From NCBI GenBank assembly GCA_023402075.1, contig JAEXCS010000014.1, forward strand, positions 10,905-74,904: DNA of 64,000 nucleotides. The letters are read 5' to 3'. Below are positions 8,517 through 18,065 of the stretch, in pieces. The translations under genes were made by a program, and so were the position numbers. The notes under the pieces are model-generated. The model saw only the letters and a list, made by a program, of their open reading frames with translations. It was not told the DNA's origin and ran no database searches. Source of the stretch: Bacillota bacterium (GTDB taxonomy: Bacteria > Bacillota > Clostridia > Oscillospirales > Oscillospiraceae). Within the stretch, counting starts at the first letter, position 1. The number at the start of each line of letters is the position of its first letter.

Positions 8517-8881
8517 AGTCGTTCCTCCTTTGCGGCGGCAGCGGCAATGCTTTTGGCAGTCCGATGCGGAAAAATATGCAGATGTAGTACCCTTCATATG
8601 TACCATATTGGGGGCAAAATTGCAAGGGAATTTTCGGAATGATTACTATTTATCAGACTTATACCTATTCCGAATTTGGCTTATATTTCTTTTTTAGAAA
8701 GGAATATACGCTCCAGTGCGGCAGGAGTGATAAGGTTTCCGGGGGCGGCATAGGATGGTATTGTCGGTCCGGAATGCGTCTTTGCGTCCGCCTGCCGCCG
8801 GGGGAGTCCGGCGGCAGGCGGACGCAGGGAAGCGCGCCGTCAGCAGTCAAATCCACATGCCGAGGGAGGAGCGCTTAAAGT
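8517..8881. other. divergent intergenic region between redox operon and sleC-like gene
   Basis: No gene is seen. On the minus strand TTGCAA (8620-8625), 17 bases and TACATA (8597-8602) could be the redox operon promoter, a moderate match. On the plus side the region ends in the large hairpin listed separately and GGGAGGAG ten bases before the sleC-like ATG. Confidence 0.4.
8783..8826. repeat. perfect 18-base inverted repeat upstream of the sleC-like gene
   Basis: Arms 8783-8800 and 8809-8826 are exact reverse complements around an 8-base loop. The stem is extremely GC-rich and no T run follows on either strand, so it is not a classical terminator. It sits about 55 bases before the start codon, where it could be a leader structure or a dyad operator. 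Confidence 0.8.
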
Positions 8882-10126
8882 ATGAATGGTGATAACAACA
8901 CCGCGCCGGTGCAAAATATTCAAGGTGGACTGGGACAATTGCAGATCAACGCGTTTTTGGAGAACCAGCGCGTGCCCGCAGAGGACGTGTCCGTCCGGGT
9001 TGTCGACCCGGACTCCGGAAACGTTTTGGAAGAGGTTCGCACCAACGCACAGGGGAAAGCGCCAGAGCTGACCTTTCCAACGCCTCCGCTGGAATTTTCT
9101 ATGGAGGCCGGCCGGCCCCGGCCCTTCAACCAGTACAACGTACTCGTCTCGCTTCCGGGCTATGGGCAGACGGTCATCGAAAACGTGCAGATGTTTCCCG
9201 AGGTCACCGCGGTGCAGAACGTGGCTCTGCGGCCGACGTTTTCGGGCCTTTTAATTCCCTATCCCACGCTTTGGGGAGATTTCCCCCCTAAAATTCCGGA
9301 GGATGCGGTAAAAGAGTTGCCCTTTGCTCAAAATCTGGTGGTTTTGCCGGAGCCGGTGGTGCCGGAGCTGATTATAGTGCATCAGGGACGCCCGGAAAAT
9401 ACCGATGCCGCCAACGTCACGGTGCTTTTTACAGACTACATCAAAAACGTGGCCAGCAGCGAAATTTACTCCACCTGGCCCAGGGAGACAATCAAGGCAA
9501 ACGTGTTGGCTATCATCTCCTTTACGCTCAACCGGGTCTATACGGAGTGGTACCGCAACAAGGGCTTTGACTTTACCGTCACCAACTCCACCGCCTACGA
9601 TCAGGCGTTTACCTATGGACGCACCATCTTCCGGGAGATTTCAGAGGTGGTGGACGAGATATTTACCACCTATATTACAAAGCCGGACATTGTGCAGCCG
9701 CTGTTTACCCAATACTGCGACGGATCGCGGCGCAGCTGTCCCGGCTGGCTGAGTCAGTGGGGGTCCAAGGATCTGGGGGATCAGGGCTATCCCGCTCTGC
9801 AAATTCTGAAGAGCTTCTACGGCTATGACATTTTTCTGGAGGAAGCACAAAAGGTGGAGGGCATCCCCATCTCCTTCCCCGGCTACGTGTTGGAGGAAGG
9901 CTCCACCGGCGCGCCTGTGCAGACCATCCAGCACCAGCTAAACGCCATCTCCAACAACTATCCCCTGATTCCAAACGTGGCGGAGGATGGTGTGTACGGC
10001 GAAAGTACTGCAAATGCCGTGCGGGTGTTTCAGGAGACGTTTGACCTGCCCGTGACGGGACGGGTCAATTTCCCCACATGGTATCGCATTTCGGGCATTT
10101 ATACCGCCGTGGCCAATCTGGCGTAG
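8882..10126 (+). CDS. SleC-like spore cortex-lytic enzyme (SpoIID-like domain + peptidoglycan-binding domain)
   Basis: 414 residues. Residues ~15-110 look like a beta-sandwich/carboxypeptidase-regulatory-like module (VSVRVVDPDSGNVLEEV). About 190-320 resemble the SpoIID/LytB lytic transglycosylase fold (IKANVLAIISFTLNRVYTEW, ending in a stretch with Cys and Trp). About 335-405 form a PG_binding_1 domain (GSTGAPVQTIQHQLNAI, DGVYGESTANAVRVFQ). This order matches Clostridium SleC, which is made as a zymogen and degrades spore cortex at germination. No classical signal peptide is visible. Assignment is by architecture; a related peptidoglycan-binding protein is possible. Confidence 0.75.
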   Translation: MNGDNNTAPVQNIQGGLGQLQINAFLENQRVPAEDVSVRVVDPDSGNVLEEVRTNAQGKAPELTFPTPPLEFSMEAGRPRPFNQYNVLVSLPGYGQTVIENVQMFPEVTAVQNVALRPTFSGLLIPYPTLWGDFPPKIPEDAVKELPFAQNLVVLPEPVVPELIIVHQGRPENTDAANVTVLFTDYIKNVASSEIYSTWPRETIKANVLAIISFTLNRVYTEWYRNKGFDFTVTNSTAYDQAFTYGRTIFREISEVVDEIFTTYITKPDIVQPLFTQYCDGSRRSCPGWLSQWGSKDLGDQGYPALQILKSFYGYDIFLEEAQKVEGIPISFPGYVLEEGSTGAPVQTIQHQLNAISNNYPLIPNVAEDGVYGESTANAVRVFQETFDLPVTGRVNFPTWYRISGIYTAVANLA

Positions 10127-10211
10127 CTTCCACAAAAGAGCCAAATTGCGCAGAATACGATGCGAGGGTGAGGGCGCTCCGTTCCACCGTAAGCTGCCGC
10201 TGAAATAAATC

Positions 10212-10250
10212 AACCCGGGACCCTGTGCCATAGGCGCGGGGTCCCGGGTT
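10212..10250. terminator. hairpin between convergent sleC-like and lipoprotein genes
   Basis: A perfect 12-base stem (10212-10223 with 10239-10250) around a 15-base loop lies between the two convergent stop codons. T-rich sequence follows on the minus side, less on the plus side. Confidence 0.65.
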
Positions 10251-10298
10251 TCATCATTGAAAAACCGTTAAAGAGACAAAACTGGCAAGGAGGGAATT

Positions 10299-10877
10299 TT
10301 AAAAATCCTCCTGAAGCACATAGACGCCAACGGTTTCGTGCGCTTCTGTGGAAGTGTCGTAAACCACAGAGAGGAAAACATCGTTGTAGGCAAAGTGCGC
10401 GTCACCGTCCTTGTCGCTGAGAGACTCGCCGAAGACCTCTGTAAAGTCAGACAGGCTGTCGCCCAGATGAAGCCCGTTCAGGTCGACGTCGTCTGCCATA
10501 ATAAGAATCTGGGCTACCTTTGTATGGGTTGCTTCGTCAAACCAGACGCGGATATTGGGCGTTTCAAATGCCATCCCGCCTTCATCTACGGATTCGGTGG
10601 TGTTTTCTCCTATGGTGGCAATCAGCTCTTCCTGCGTCAGACCCAGAAGCTTTGTCAGAGACAAAAGGTCTGTGAACTCGGCGTCCTCCGGCTGAGAGGA
10701 CCCGGCGGAAGAAGTGCCGGACTGGGCGGAACCGGAAGAAGACGCCTGCCCCGCACTGCCGGAAGACCCTGCGGGCGGCTGCGCCGCGCAGGCGCTGAGC
10801 GCCAAGAGAGACACCGCCGCCAACAGTGCCAGCATCCGCTTTTTAAAATGCGTAAGCGGTTTCAAATTTTCTGTCAT
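10299..10877 (-). CDS. hypothetical lipoprotein
   Basis: 192 residues. The N-terminus is basic, then hydrophobic, ending in LLALSACAAQ, a lipobox, followed by a Ser/Gly-rich linker (~35-60). The mature domain (~65-192) is acidic with a mixed alpha/beta pattern. I do not recognise the family. The ATG at 10877 has GGAGG nine bases ahead. Neighbours are convergent with and divergent from it, so it is a single-gene unit. Confidence 0.8.
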   Translation of the reverse strand: MTENLKPLTHFKKRMLALLAAVSLLALSACAAQPPAGSSGSAGQASSSGSAQSGTSSAGSSQPEDAEFTDLLSLTKLLGLTQEELIATIGENTTESVDEGGMAFETPNIRVWFDEATHTKVAQILIMADDVDLNGLHLGDSLSDFTEVFGESLSDKDGDAHFAYNDVFLSVVYDTSTEAHETVGVYVLQEDF

Positions 10878-11310
10878 ACAAAAATACCTCCAAAAGTCAT
10901 CCCTGCCGTTTTGGCGGGGCTTGTATTAGCTTGACGTTAAGACGCTGCAATAAGTTTCGTTTTTTGAAATATTTTTTCCGCCGTTGCTAAAAAAACGGTG
11001 CATTTGCCGCTTGACAAAGCTGTCGAACCCGGTATATGTTGAATTCAAATTCTGTTCCGCCCGCTTTTGAGGGCGGTTGTGTGCTGCCGCCCTGGGGCTT
11101 GAAAATTCGGGAAAGCGGCTTTAAATTTATTGCAATTTTGGTTGGTTTTTGCAGGAAGAATATGTTATAATGTTGACAAAGTAGGTAAGGTAATGTTTTG
11201 GCCGCGTTTCTGCCCGTCCTCCGGCATTGGGAAAGCACGGGGAAAGAACCGTAAATCACACCGTATGGCGGAATGGAAACGCTGCGTTTTAGAAAGGTAA
11301 GGTGTTGACT
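10878..11310. other. intergenic region upstream of fprA-rubredoxin gene
   Basis: No gene is seen. A weak GC hairpin (11057-11062 with 11071-11076) and a TTGACA at 11013 are visible. The clearest signal is the promoter listed next, with a leader of about 130 bases rich in short inverted segments but matching no riboswitch I know. Confidence 0.4.
11142..11171 (+). promoter_or_regulatory. probable sigma-A promoter of fprA-rubredoxin
   Basis: TTGGTT (11142-11147), an 18-base spacer and a consensus TATAAT (11166-11171) lie about 140 bases before the start. Confidence 0.55.
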
Positions 11311-12663
11311 ATGCACTGTATTCGGAAGGTAACGGAGGATTTGCTCTGGATCGGCGTCAGCGACCGCCAGACCCCCCGTTTTGAGGCGGCTCATCCCACG
11401 CCCCGGGGCATGTCCTACAACTCCTATCTGCTGCTGGATGAAAAAACCGTTTTGTTCGACACGGTGGACCGGGCGGTACAGACGCAATTCTTTGAAAATC
11501 TTGAGTATGCACTGGGTGGGCGGACGTTGGATTACGTATTTGTCCACCATATGGAGCCCGACCATGCCGCAACACTGGGCGACCTGATGCTCCGGCATCC
11601 TGAGGCCACCATAGTATGCAACGGGAAATCCGTCAATATGATTCACCAGTTCCACTGCACGGACCCCAAGCGGGTGATCCTTGTGAACGAGGGGGATACC
11701 CTTCCCACCGGGCGGCACAGCTTCACCTTTTACAACGCCCCCATGGTCCACTGGCCGGAAGTGATTGCCAGCTACGATTCCACTGACCGTATCCTCTTTA
11801 CCGCTGATGCGTTTGGCAGCTTTGGCGCGCTGAACGGAATTCTTTTTGCCGACGAGGTGGACTTTGACCGGGACTGGCTGGACGAGTTCCGGCGGTACTA
11901 TACCAACATCGTGGGGAAGTATGGCCCGCAGGTGCTTTCGCTGCTGAAAAAGGTTTCCGGACTGGAGCTGGGGATGATCTGCCCGCTCCACGGCCCGGTG
12001 TGGCGGAAGAATTTGGACTATCCCCTGAGCAAGTATGCCAAGTGGGCGGCCTATGAGCCGGAGGTGCAGGGCGTGCTGATTGCCTTTGCCTCGGTTTACG
12101 GAGGAACCGAAGCCGCCGCCAACATTCTGGCCTGCCGTCTGGCCGAGCGGGGCATCACTGTGGATATGTACGACGTGTCCGTGACGCATTATTCCTATGT
12201 ACTGTCCGAGCTTTTTAAATACAGCCACATTGTGTTTGCTTCCACCACCTATAATAATGGTATTTTTGTTTCCATGGAGAATCTGCTCCATGACGTGGCC
12301 CACCACAACCTGCAAAACCGGAAGGTGGCCCTGATTGAAAACGGCTCGTGGGCGCCCGCCAGCGGAAAGCTGATGACGCAAATTCTTGGCGGGATGAAGA
12401 ATATGGAGATTCTGACTGCGCCCGTGACGCTGAAATCCGCGCTGGCCATCGGCCAGGACGCGGAGCTGGAGACGCTGGCCGATGCTTTGGCCGCCGATCT
12501 TCGGGGAGAGGTGCCGGCGGCGCCCGGCGATCAAGATGAGGACAAGCCCAAGGGCTTTATATGTAAGGTGTGCGGATTTATCTATCAGGGAGACACCCTG
12601 CCGGACGGATTTGAATGTCCGATTTGCCACCGTACCGCCGAAGTCTTTGAGCCTCTGCCCTGA
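11311..12663 (+). CDS. FprA family flavodiiron protein with C-terminal rubredoxin domain
   Basis: 450 residues. Residues 1-250 form the metallo-beta-lactamase-like diiron domain with the flavodiiron ligand motifs [29 protein letters not shown] and CPLHGPVWR. About 255-395 form a flavodoxin domain binding FMN ([20 protein letters not shown]). About 410-450 form a rubredoxin with CKVCG and CPIC knuckles. Such proteins reduce oxygen to water or NO to N2O with electrons from rubredoxin. The ATG at 11311 with AAGG eight bases upstream is preferred over a GTG nine bases earlier. A stand-alone rubredoxin follows after 35 bases. Confidence 0.95.
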   Translation: MHCIRKVTEDLLWIGVSDRQTPRFEAAHPTPRGMSYNSYLLLDEKTVLFDTVDRAVQTQFFENLEYALGGRTLDYVFVHHMEPDHAATLGDLMLRHPEATIVCNGKSVNMIHQFHCTDPKRVILVNEGDTLPTGRHSFTFYNAPMVHWPEVIASYDSTDRILFTADAFGSFGALNGILFADEVDFDRDWLDEFRRYYTNIVGKYGPQVLSLLKKVSGLELGMICPLHGPVWRKNLDYPLSKYAKWAAYEPEVQGVLIAFASVYGGTEAAANILACRLAERGITVDMYDVSVTHYSYVLSELFKYSHIVFASTTYNNGIFVSMENLLHDVAHHNLQNRKVALIENGSWAPASGKLMTQILGGMKNMEILTAPVTLKSALAIGQDAELETLADALAADLRGEVPAAPGDQDEDKPKGFICKVCGFIYQGDTLPDGFECPICHRTAEVFEPLP

Positions 12664-12698
12664 AAGCAGGAAAAAATACATCGGAAAGGAGTTTTTTT

Positions 12699-12821
12699 AT
12701 GAAGTATGTATGCGACATGTGCGGCTATGTCTATGACGAGGCCGAGGAAGGCCCCATGCCCGACGATTATGTCTGCCCTCTTTGCGGCGCGGACAAGAGC
12801 CATTTCCATCCCGAGGACTGA
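12699..12821 (+). CDS. small rubredoxin
   Basis: 40 residues, read directly from the sequence. It has two iron-binding knuckles, [11 protein letters not shown] and [11 protein letters not shown], and the acidic middle of rubredoxins. It is about a dozen residues shorter than typical rubredoxins (~52), the loop between the knuckles being reduced. GGAAAGGAG precedes the ATG. Lying directly behind fprA it is probably a donor to that flavodiiron protein or a shuttle for other oxidoreductases. Confidence 0.9.
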   Translation: MKYVCDMCGYVYDEAEEGPMPDDYVCPLCGADKSHFHPED

Positions 12822-12825
12822 TTAA

Positions 12826-13023
12826 TTAAAATACGGGCGGGGGCGTCTTTCGTAAAAAGACGCCCCCGCCCGGTCCGTACAGCGCAAAGGCAGAGAAATC
12901 ATCGGTGTGCCAAACTGCGTTGGGAGAATAAAACCCCGCCTGTGCGACGGACTCCAGCGGTTGGGTCGGGTGAAAGAGGTCGTCCAGAGGGATGCAAAGG
13001 CGGACGCTTCGTTCAATTCGGCG
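12826..13023 (-). pseudogene. coding-like fragment without start codon
   Basis: A 65-codon stretch on the minus strand is closed upstream by TAA and has no start codon. Its composition looks like real protein (LCIPLDDLFHPTQPLESVAQ, then a Trp-His segment, then Gly/Pro-rich end). The last codons overlap the rubredoxin hairpin. I do not recognise it; it may be the tail of a decayed gene or a chance frame. Confidence 0.25.
12834..12872. terminator. strong hairpin after rubredoxin
   Basis: A perfect 17-base GC-rich stem (12834-12850 with 12856-12872, 5-base loop) begins 12 bases after the rubredoxin stop. There is no T run on the plus side; on the minus side AT-rich sequence follows. Confidence 0.6.
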
Positions 13024-13095
13024 TTAGGCGTTAAAAGTGCTGCCGTGGCGCATAGTTAGTTCAAATTTTTATTTCCATATTTTTCTTAATTTTAG

Positions 13096-13124
13096 TTGAC
13101 ATGCGTCAACCATTGCAGTAAAAT
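13096..13124 (+). promoter_or_regulatory. strong sigma-A promoter of the SLH/GLUG surface protein
   Basis: TTGACA (13096-13101), exactly 17 bases, TAAAAT (13119-13124). The leader to the start codon is about 215 bases and contains the two dyads listed below. Confidence 0.75.
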
Positions 13125-13185
13125 TTGTATGCTGATATCGGAATAAAGTGCGGAAGGGGCGCGGCCTGTTTTTTATGTGCAATGG

Positions 13186-13203
13186 TTAGTTAACACTAAC
13201 CAA
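13186..13203. promoter_or_regulatory. dyad operator 1, TTAG-N6-CTAA type (DtxR/MntR-like)
   Basis: GGTTAGTTAACACTAACC: seven-base arms around four bases. The TTAG-N6-CTAA shape equals that of DtxR/MntR-family metal-regulator boxes (TTAGGTTAACCTAA). It lies downstream of the promoter, as expected for a repressor site. Confidence 0.5.
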
Positions 13204-13271
13204 AAGACCGCAAGTAATTCCGCCTGTTTTCTGAGCTGCGGCTGGCAGTGTTCGGTATATATTTATCCGAC

Positions 13272-13289
13272 GGTTAGCCATAACTAACA
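13272..13289. promoter_or_regulatory. dyad operator 2, TTAG-N6-CTAA type
   Basis: GGTTAG-CCATAA-CTAAC repeats the outer half-sites and spacing of the dyad at 13186, 86 bases further on. Two equal sites in one leader suggest specific protein binding. The regulator is not in this window. Confidence 0.45.
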
Positions 13290-13347
13290 ACCGGGAGAAA
13301 AGGAGGTTTATATTTCGGGCAATTAGGTATTTTAAGAGGAGGAAAAA

Positions 13348-16300
13348 ATGAAAATCAAATGTAAAAAAATAATGTCTGCGGTTTTGTCGGCAGTAATGGC
13401 CTTGTCTTTGCTGCCGTCGGCGGCGCTGGCGGCGGAACTGAACGACACCAATTCGGCAAAGCAGCCCGTTTCTGCACAGATCAACGGACAGATACAGCGT
13501 TACAGCGGGGCGCAGCTCGAAGGCTATTTGACAACTGCATCGCAGGGAGCAGCAGACTTTGCGGGCGGCGCCGGTACGGTGGACAATCCCTATCAGATTG
13601 AAACTGCCGGGCAGCTTGCCCTGGTGGCGGAAAATTTGGGTGCGTCCTATAAGCTGATGGAGAACATTACCCTGACCGACAGTTGGACACCCATCGGTAC
13701 GTTTCAGGCGTCGGCAGAGAATGCCGAGGAGCCGGATGGAACGTATGCCTTTCACGGAACCTTTGTTGGCAATGATAAAACAATTTCCGGACTGATCATC
13801 GGGGGAGAGAACGCCGCCTGCGTGGGACTGTTCGGAGTCACGTCCAATGCCACGATTAATAACCTGACACTTGAAAATGCAACGGTTGCGGGCTTCACCA
13901 TGACTGCCGCAGCCATTGGCTATGCCTATAAAACCATCGTGGACGACGTGGACTTGATTGGAACCAATACGATCCACGGAATGGAATACAACGGGCAATC
14001 CGCCACAGGCAACGCTGCCAACATGGTGGCGGGCATTGTTGGTGCGGGCATGGATTCCACCATCCTGAACTGCGACGTTTCCGGGACAGCCCTGACCATG
14101 GATGGAATTTCGGGCGCAGCATATTCCGGTGCGAATGTCCATGATGCGGGCCTTGTAGCCGGTGGGCTGGAGGGCTGCACGCTGGAAGACTGCACGGCCT
14201 CCGGCGGTAGCGTGGAAGTCACCGCTGCCGGGGCATTTGCCTTCGGTATCGGCGGCCTGGCGGGCTGCGCCATTGAAGCGGAATATATTAGAAACTGCTC
14301 CGCAAGCAATGTAAGCGTCACAATCGCGGACGGTGCATCCGACCTGATCGGCGGCCTTATAGGCTATTCCGGGACAAGCGGCCTTGCGGCCCCTACGGAG
14401 ATTAACAACTGCACCGTCACTGGTGTCACAATTTCCGCAGAAGGTGCAACCGACCGCGTGGGCGGACTGTTGGGCGGCGGCTTCTGGTTCTCCGAGTATG
14501 CCGCGTATTACCCGGTTCCCGCCCGAATCAGTGTGACCAATTCTTCCGCCAGCGGAAGCTCCTATGATTTGGTGGGCTGGGTTACTGATCTTGACAGCGT
14601 CGAGGGCGTGACCGCAGACCAGAACATCTTTACGGGCGGAAACGGCACTGATACGCCCTATCAGATTGCGGATTCCGCCGGACTGTATGCAGTAAACTAT
14701 AACCTGAACGCGAACTATAAGCTGACGGCTGATGTTGACCTTGGGGATACATTTGACCTGAATTATGGCGGCGCTGTTTACCATATGTGGCAGCCTATCG
14801 GCGTGCTGCGCTACGGTACGGACGTAAATATGAACACCGGAGCGATGGACTTGAGCAAGGCGTTTTCCGGGAGCTTTGATGGCGGAAACTTTACCATTTC
14901 CAACGTCACGGTGGATGCCGGTACCGATGAGACAATGATGGCTCCCGGCGGCATCTTCTCCTGCGTCACTGGTACGGTGAAGGACCTGACGGTGAAGAAC
15001 GTCACCGTCACCTCTAACGAGACAAAAGCTATGACTGCCGGTGGCGTCATCGGCTACGCCTTGCCCGGTGCGATTTTGAGCAATGTCGACCTGACGGCGG
15101 ATGAAGGGAAGCGGAATACCGTTACCGGGCGGAACTGCGTGGGCGGCATCACGGGCGGCAGCGAAAGCGCCGCGCTGTCCGGCTGTGACGTGTCCAAGAC
15201 GGATATTGTGGTGCTGGGCAACAACGATTTCTCCAAGACTCCGGGACGCATCATTCAGGTTGACGTGGCGGAATGCGGCGGTCCTGTGGTGGGCGGCGGA
15301 TTCGGCGGCTCCATCACAACTTCCTCTGCCACAGACTGCACGGTGAGCGCTGCCGGCAACGAGCCTGTGGGCCTTGGCGGTTTGGCCGGGTGCCTGCAAT
15401 GCATGACGGACATTACCGACAACGAAGTTTCCGGCGTTACCATCACCACGCAAAAAGGCGGTCACGCCATTGGCGGACTGTGCGGCTATGCGGGTACCGG
15501 AAATGACGGAAAAGGGGGCATCGGCGCTGTGCCTGCTGATCCCACGGTTGTTACCGGAAACACGGTTGACATTACCATTAACGCGTCCGGGGCCACCCAT
15601 GTGGGCGGCCTGATCGGAACGGGTTTGTACTTCTATGGGATGGAGGACCGATACGAGGCAAGCAACAATACCGTCACCGGCTCTATCATCGCAGGAACGG
15701 GCGCGAATTTCCTGTACGGTGCGACCACTCCCGGTGCAATTGCCGGACGGGCCGTGGGCAGCACTATTAATGAGAACAATACGTTCAGTGGGCTTACCAT
15801 TAACAACGTGGCTGCCGTGAACGCGGTGGGCACGACCAATGGTATGTACGAGAGCGGAGACCAGTACGGCGAAGACGACACCGGCAGCTTTATCCACGGT
15901 ATCAGCGATACCTATCAGCAGCTTTTCGAGGGAGCAACCTTCCTGACGAAATGCGATGACTACTGGCACGACTTCTCCGCTGCTGTTGTGGGCGCGGACA
16001 AGGCGGACGAAATGGTTGCCATGATGAAGGCGTCCATCGGCGCGCCGGAGGATCCCCAGCAGCGGGACGAAGGCGCCTTTTTCTGCGGCTTTAAGGACGG
16101 CGTGGCAACCCTCACCTTTAACGGCTTGCAGATTTCCGGCTTTGATGCGCAGGACGGACTGCTATTCTCCCACCCCTATCGCTACGTCGGGACCGACGCA
16201 CTGTATATGGGTGAAGAGGTGGTTATGCCAGGCTTCACTGTCCTGCAAAGTCTGGATGAGAACTCCGGCGAGTACACTTACTTCCTGATGGCGCCTGATA

Positions 16301-18003
16301 CGCCAGATGAAACCTATCACATTGAATTCCGTTATGGCAGCGATTTGGATGCGCTGAAGCAATTTGCAACCGATGACTATGCCAATTGGCTGGCTGCGGG
16401 CATTCCCACCAGCGCGATGAAAGAAACCACGGGAACAAAAGGGCAGATTGACAATGCTCTGCGTCAGGTCATCGCGTTGTTCTGCACCGAAAACCTGTCT
16501 GCCGGGACAACGGCCCAGACTGCCGCACAGCGGTCTGATTTGGTGGGTATCTGGGATGCAAATGCGGCGACATTGGCGCTGCTGGAAGCCGCAACGGGGC
16601 TTAGAAACGTCAGAATGTATTGCGAGCTAAAGGCTGACGGCGCCGGCGCGACTTATTTGGATATGGGCACCGGCAGTTATACGAAGACTGCGGATTATAC
16701 CTTCTTTGCCTATGATAACGACGGCAGCGCCAGCACATTCTCCGGTGTGTACATTGCGGAAACCGAAGGCGGCACTACATCAACAAGCCCCTACACCATT
16801 GTTACCGATGGCTCGGGCAAGACGCTGTCCTTTTATGCGGCGGACGGCACGGCTTCCTATGTAAAGCGCGGCAGCGTCCCCACCAACAATTCCGGCGGCG
16901 GCTCTTCCTCTTCGTCTTCCGGAAACACAGGCATCAACGCCAGCGGCGGCAGCGTAACTGCCGCACAGATTACCGCTGCCGTTAAAAGCGCGGCCAAGGG
17001 CGCTGCCATTTCCATCAGCGCGGCCAGCGCGGCGCAGGTTACAATGCCCGTGTCGGGGCTGACGGCGGCGCAGGCCAACAACAACAGCTTGAGCATTACC
17101 ACGAAAAACGGTGTGATTGCCGTATCCGCTGAAGCGCTGGCAGGCGTGATCAGCGGGGCCTCCTCCAGTGCGGTCGTCAATGTCGGGATCACGGCTTCTT
17201 CCACCGCTGCTGCGGGCGTTCCTGACGGAGCACCGGCATTTGACGTATCCATTTCTGTCGGCGGTCAGGCTATCCACAGCTTTGACGGGTCTTTGACAAT
17301 TACGCTGGCGGTCGCCAATCTGAGCAAGATTGCAAACCCCTATGTGCTGCACATTCTGGCGGACGGCACAAAGGAATATTTGAAGCCCACGGTCAGCGGA
17401 AACAACCTCACGGTTAGCGGTGTGAGAAAGCTCTCCGTGTTTGCAGTTATTCCGGGCAGTGAAGTGCCTGCGGAGCTGGCGTTTACCGATGTGGCAAGCA
17501 GTGCCTATTACGCGGACGCGGTGCGCTGGGCGGTTGCAAAGGGCGTGACCTCCGGAACAAATGCCACCACCTTCAGCCCCAACGCCGCGTGCACCCGCGC
17601 GCAGGCGGTAACCTTCCTGTGGAGAGCGGCGGGTTCTCCAGAGCCTGTCTCCACGGTAAATCCCTTTGCGGATGTGGACAGCGGGGCCTATTACTTCAAG
17701 GCGGTTTTGTGGGCGCTGGAGAAGGAAATCACCGGCGGCACCAGTGCCACGGCCTTTAGTCCAAACACCACCGTTACCCGGGCGCAGACCGTTACCTTCC
17801 AGTACCGCGCGGCGGGGTCCCCCGCTGTGACTTCAACCAATCCGTTTGCCGATGTGCCTTCCGGCGCGTACTATACGGACGCGGCCCTGTGGGCCATGGA
17901 GCAGGCGGTTACGAAGGGAACCACGGCCACGGCATTCAGCCCGAATACCAATTGCACCAGAGGTCAGATTGTGACCTTCCTGTACCGGCAGTTTGGCGTA
18001 TAA
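13348..18003 (+). CDS. large secreted surface protein: GLUG-like repeats, ZinT-like domain, three SLH domains
   Basis: 1551 residues. A Sec signal peptide (1-29, ending ALAAE) is followed by two homologous blocks of beta-solenoid/GLUG-type repeats (~65-430 and ~430-830). Each block opens with a PYQIxxxxxL motif and then has many GGLxGxxxxxxxxNC units. About 853-1025 resembles the ZinT/YodA metal-binding domain (HIEFRYGSDLDAL and NWLAAGIP correspond to its final segment). About 1025-1190 looks like a small beta-barrel. A Ser/Gly linker and a further module precede three SLH domains (starting ~1378, ~1437 and ~1497), each with a TRAQ or TRGQ motif that binds cell-wall polymer. It is predicted to be a cell-wall-anchored adhesin or metal-trapping protein. 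AGAGGAGG precedes the ATG. Confidence 0.88.
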   Translation: MKIKCKKIMSAVLSAVMALSLLPSAALAAELNDTNSAKQPVSAQINGQIQRYSGAQLEGYLTTASQGAADFAGGAGTVDNPYQIETAGQLALVAENLGASYKLMENITLTDSWTPIGTFQASAENAEEPDGTYAFHGTFVGNDKTISGLIIGGENAACVGLFGVTSNATINNLTLENATVAGFTMTAAAIGYAYKTIVDDVDLIGTNTIHGMEYNGQSATGNAANMVAGIVGAGMDSTILNCDVSGTALTMDGISGAAYSGANVHDAGLVAGGLEGCTLEDCTASGGSVEVTAAGAFAFGIGGLAGCAIEAEYIRNCSASNVSVTIADGASDLIGGLIGYSGTSGLAAPTEINNCTVTGVTISAEGATDRVGGLLGGGFWFSEYAAYYPVPARISVTNSSASGSSYDLVGWVTDLDSVEGVTADQNIFTGGNGTDTPYQIADSAGLYAVNYNLNANYKLTADVDLGDTFDLNYGGAVYHMWQPIGVLRYGTDVNMNTGAMDLSKAFSGSFDGGNFTISNVTVDAGTDETMMAPGGIFSCVTGTVKDLTVKNVTVTSNETKAMTAGGVIGYALPGAILSNVDLTADEGKRNTVTGRNCVGGITGGSESAALSGCDVSKTDIVVLGNNDFSKTPGRIIQVDVAECGGPVVGGGFGGSITTSSATDCTVSAAGNEPVGLGGLAGCLQCMTDITDNEVSGVTITTQKGGHAIGGLCGYAGTGNDGKGGIGAVPADPTVVTGNTVDITINASGATHVGGLIGTGLYFYGMEDRYEASNNTVTGSIIAGTGANFLYGATTPGAIAGRAVGSTINENNTFSGLTINNVAAVNAVGTTNGMYESGDQYGEDDTGSFIHGISDTYQQLFEGATFLTKCDDYWHDFSAAVVGADKADEMVAMMKASIGAPEDPQQRDEGAFFCGFKDGVATLTFNGLQISGFDAQDGLLFSHPYRYVGTDALYMGEEVVMPGFTVLQSLDENSGEYTYFLMAPDTPDETYHIEFRYGSDLDALKQFATDDYANWLAAGIPTSAMKETTGTKGQIDNALRQVIALFCTENLSAGTTAQTAAQRSDLVGIWDANAATLALLEAATGLRNVRMYCELKADGAGATYLDMGTGSYTKTADYTFFAYDNDGSASTFSGVYIAETEGGTTSTSPYTIVTDGSGKTLSFYAADGTASYVKRGSVPTNNSGGGSSSSSSGNTGINASGGSVTAAQITAAVKSAAKGAAISISAASAAQVTMPVSGLTAAQANNNSLSITTKNGVIAVSAEALAGVISGASSSAVVNVGITASSTAAAGVPDGAPAFDVSISVGGQAIHSFDGSLTITLAVANLSKIANPYVLHILADGTKEYLKPTVSGNNLTVSGVRKLSVFAVIPGSEVPAELAFTDVASSAYYADAVRWAVAKGVTSGTNATTFSPNAACTRAQAVTFLWRAAGSPEPVSTVNPFADVDSGAYYFKAVLWALEKEITGGTSATAFSPNTTVTRAQTVTFQYRAAGSPAVTSTNPFADVPSGAYYTDAALWAMEQAVTKGTTATAFSPNTNCTRGQIVTFLYRQFGV

Positions 18004-18020
18004 CGCAAACTGCTGAAAGA

Positions 18021-18065
18021 AACCGGGGAGAATCGGCGCGCTGCGCCGATTCTCCCCGGTTTTTA
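18021..18065 (+). terminator. terminator of the SLH protein gene
   Basis: A perfect 19-base stem (18021-18039 with 18043-18061) with a 3-base loop, followed by a T run, starts 18 bases after the stop codon. Confidence 0.92.

Noticed and set aside
10987..12681. 564-codon open frame antisense to fprA-rubredoxin
   Set aside because: Covers the fprA promoter and has no recognisable motif; fprA ligands are all present on the plus strand.
13186..15969. 927-codon open frame antisense to the SLH/GLUG gene
   Set aside because: Shadow of a repeat-rich GC-biased gene: low-complexity composition, no family motif, no ribosome site, and it covers the promoter dyads. The plus strand has signal peptide, repeats and SLH domains.
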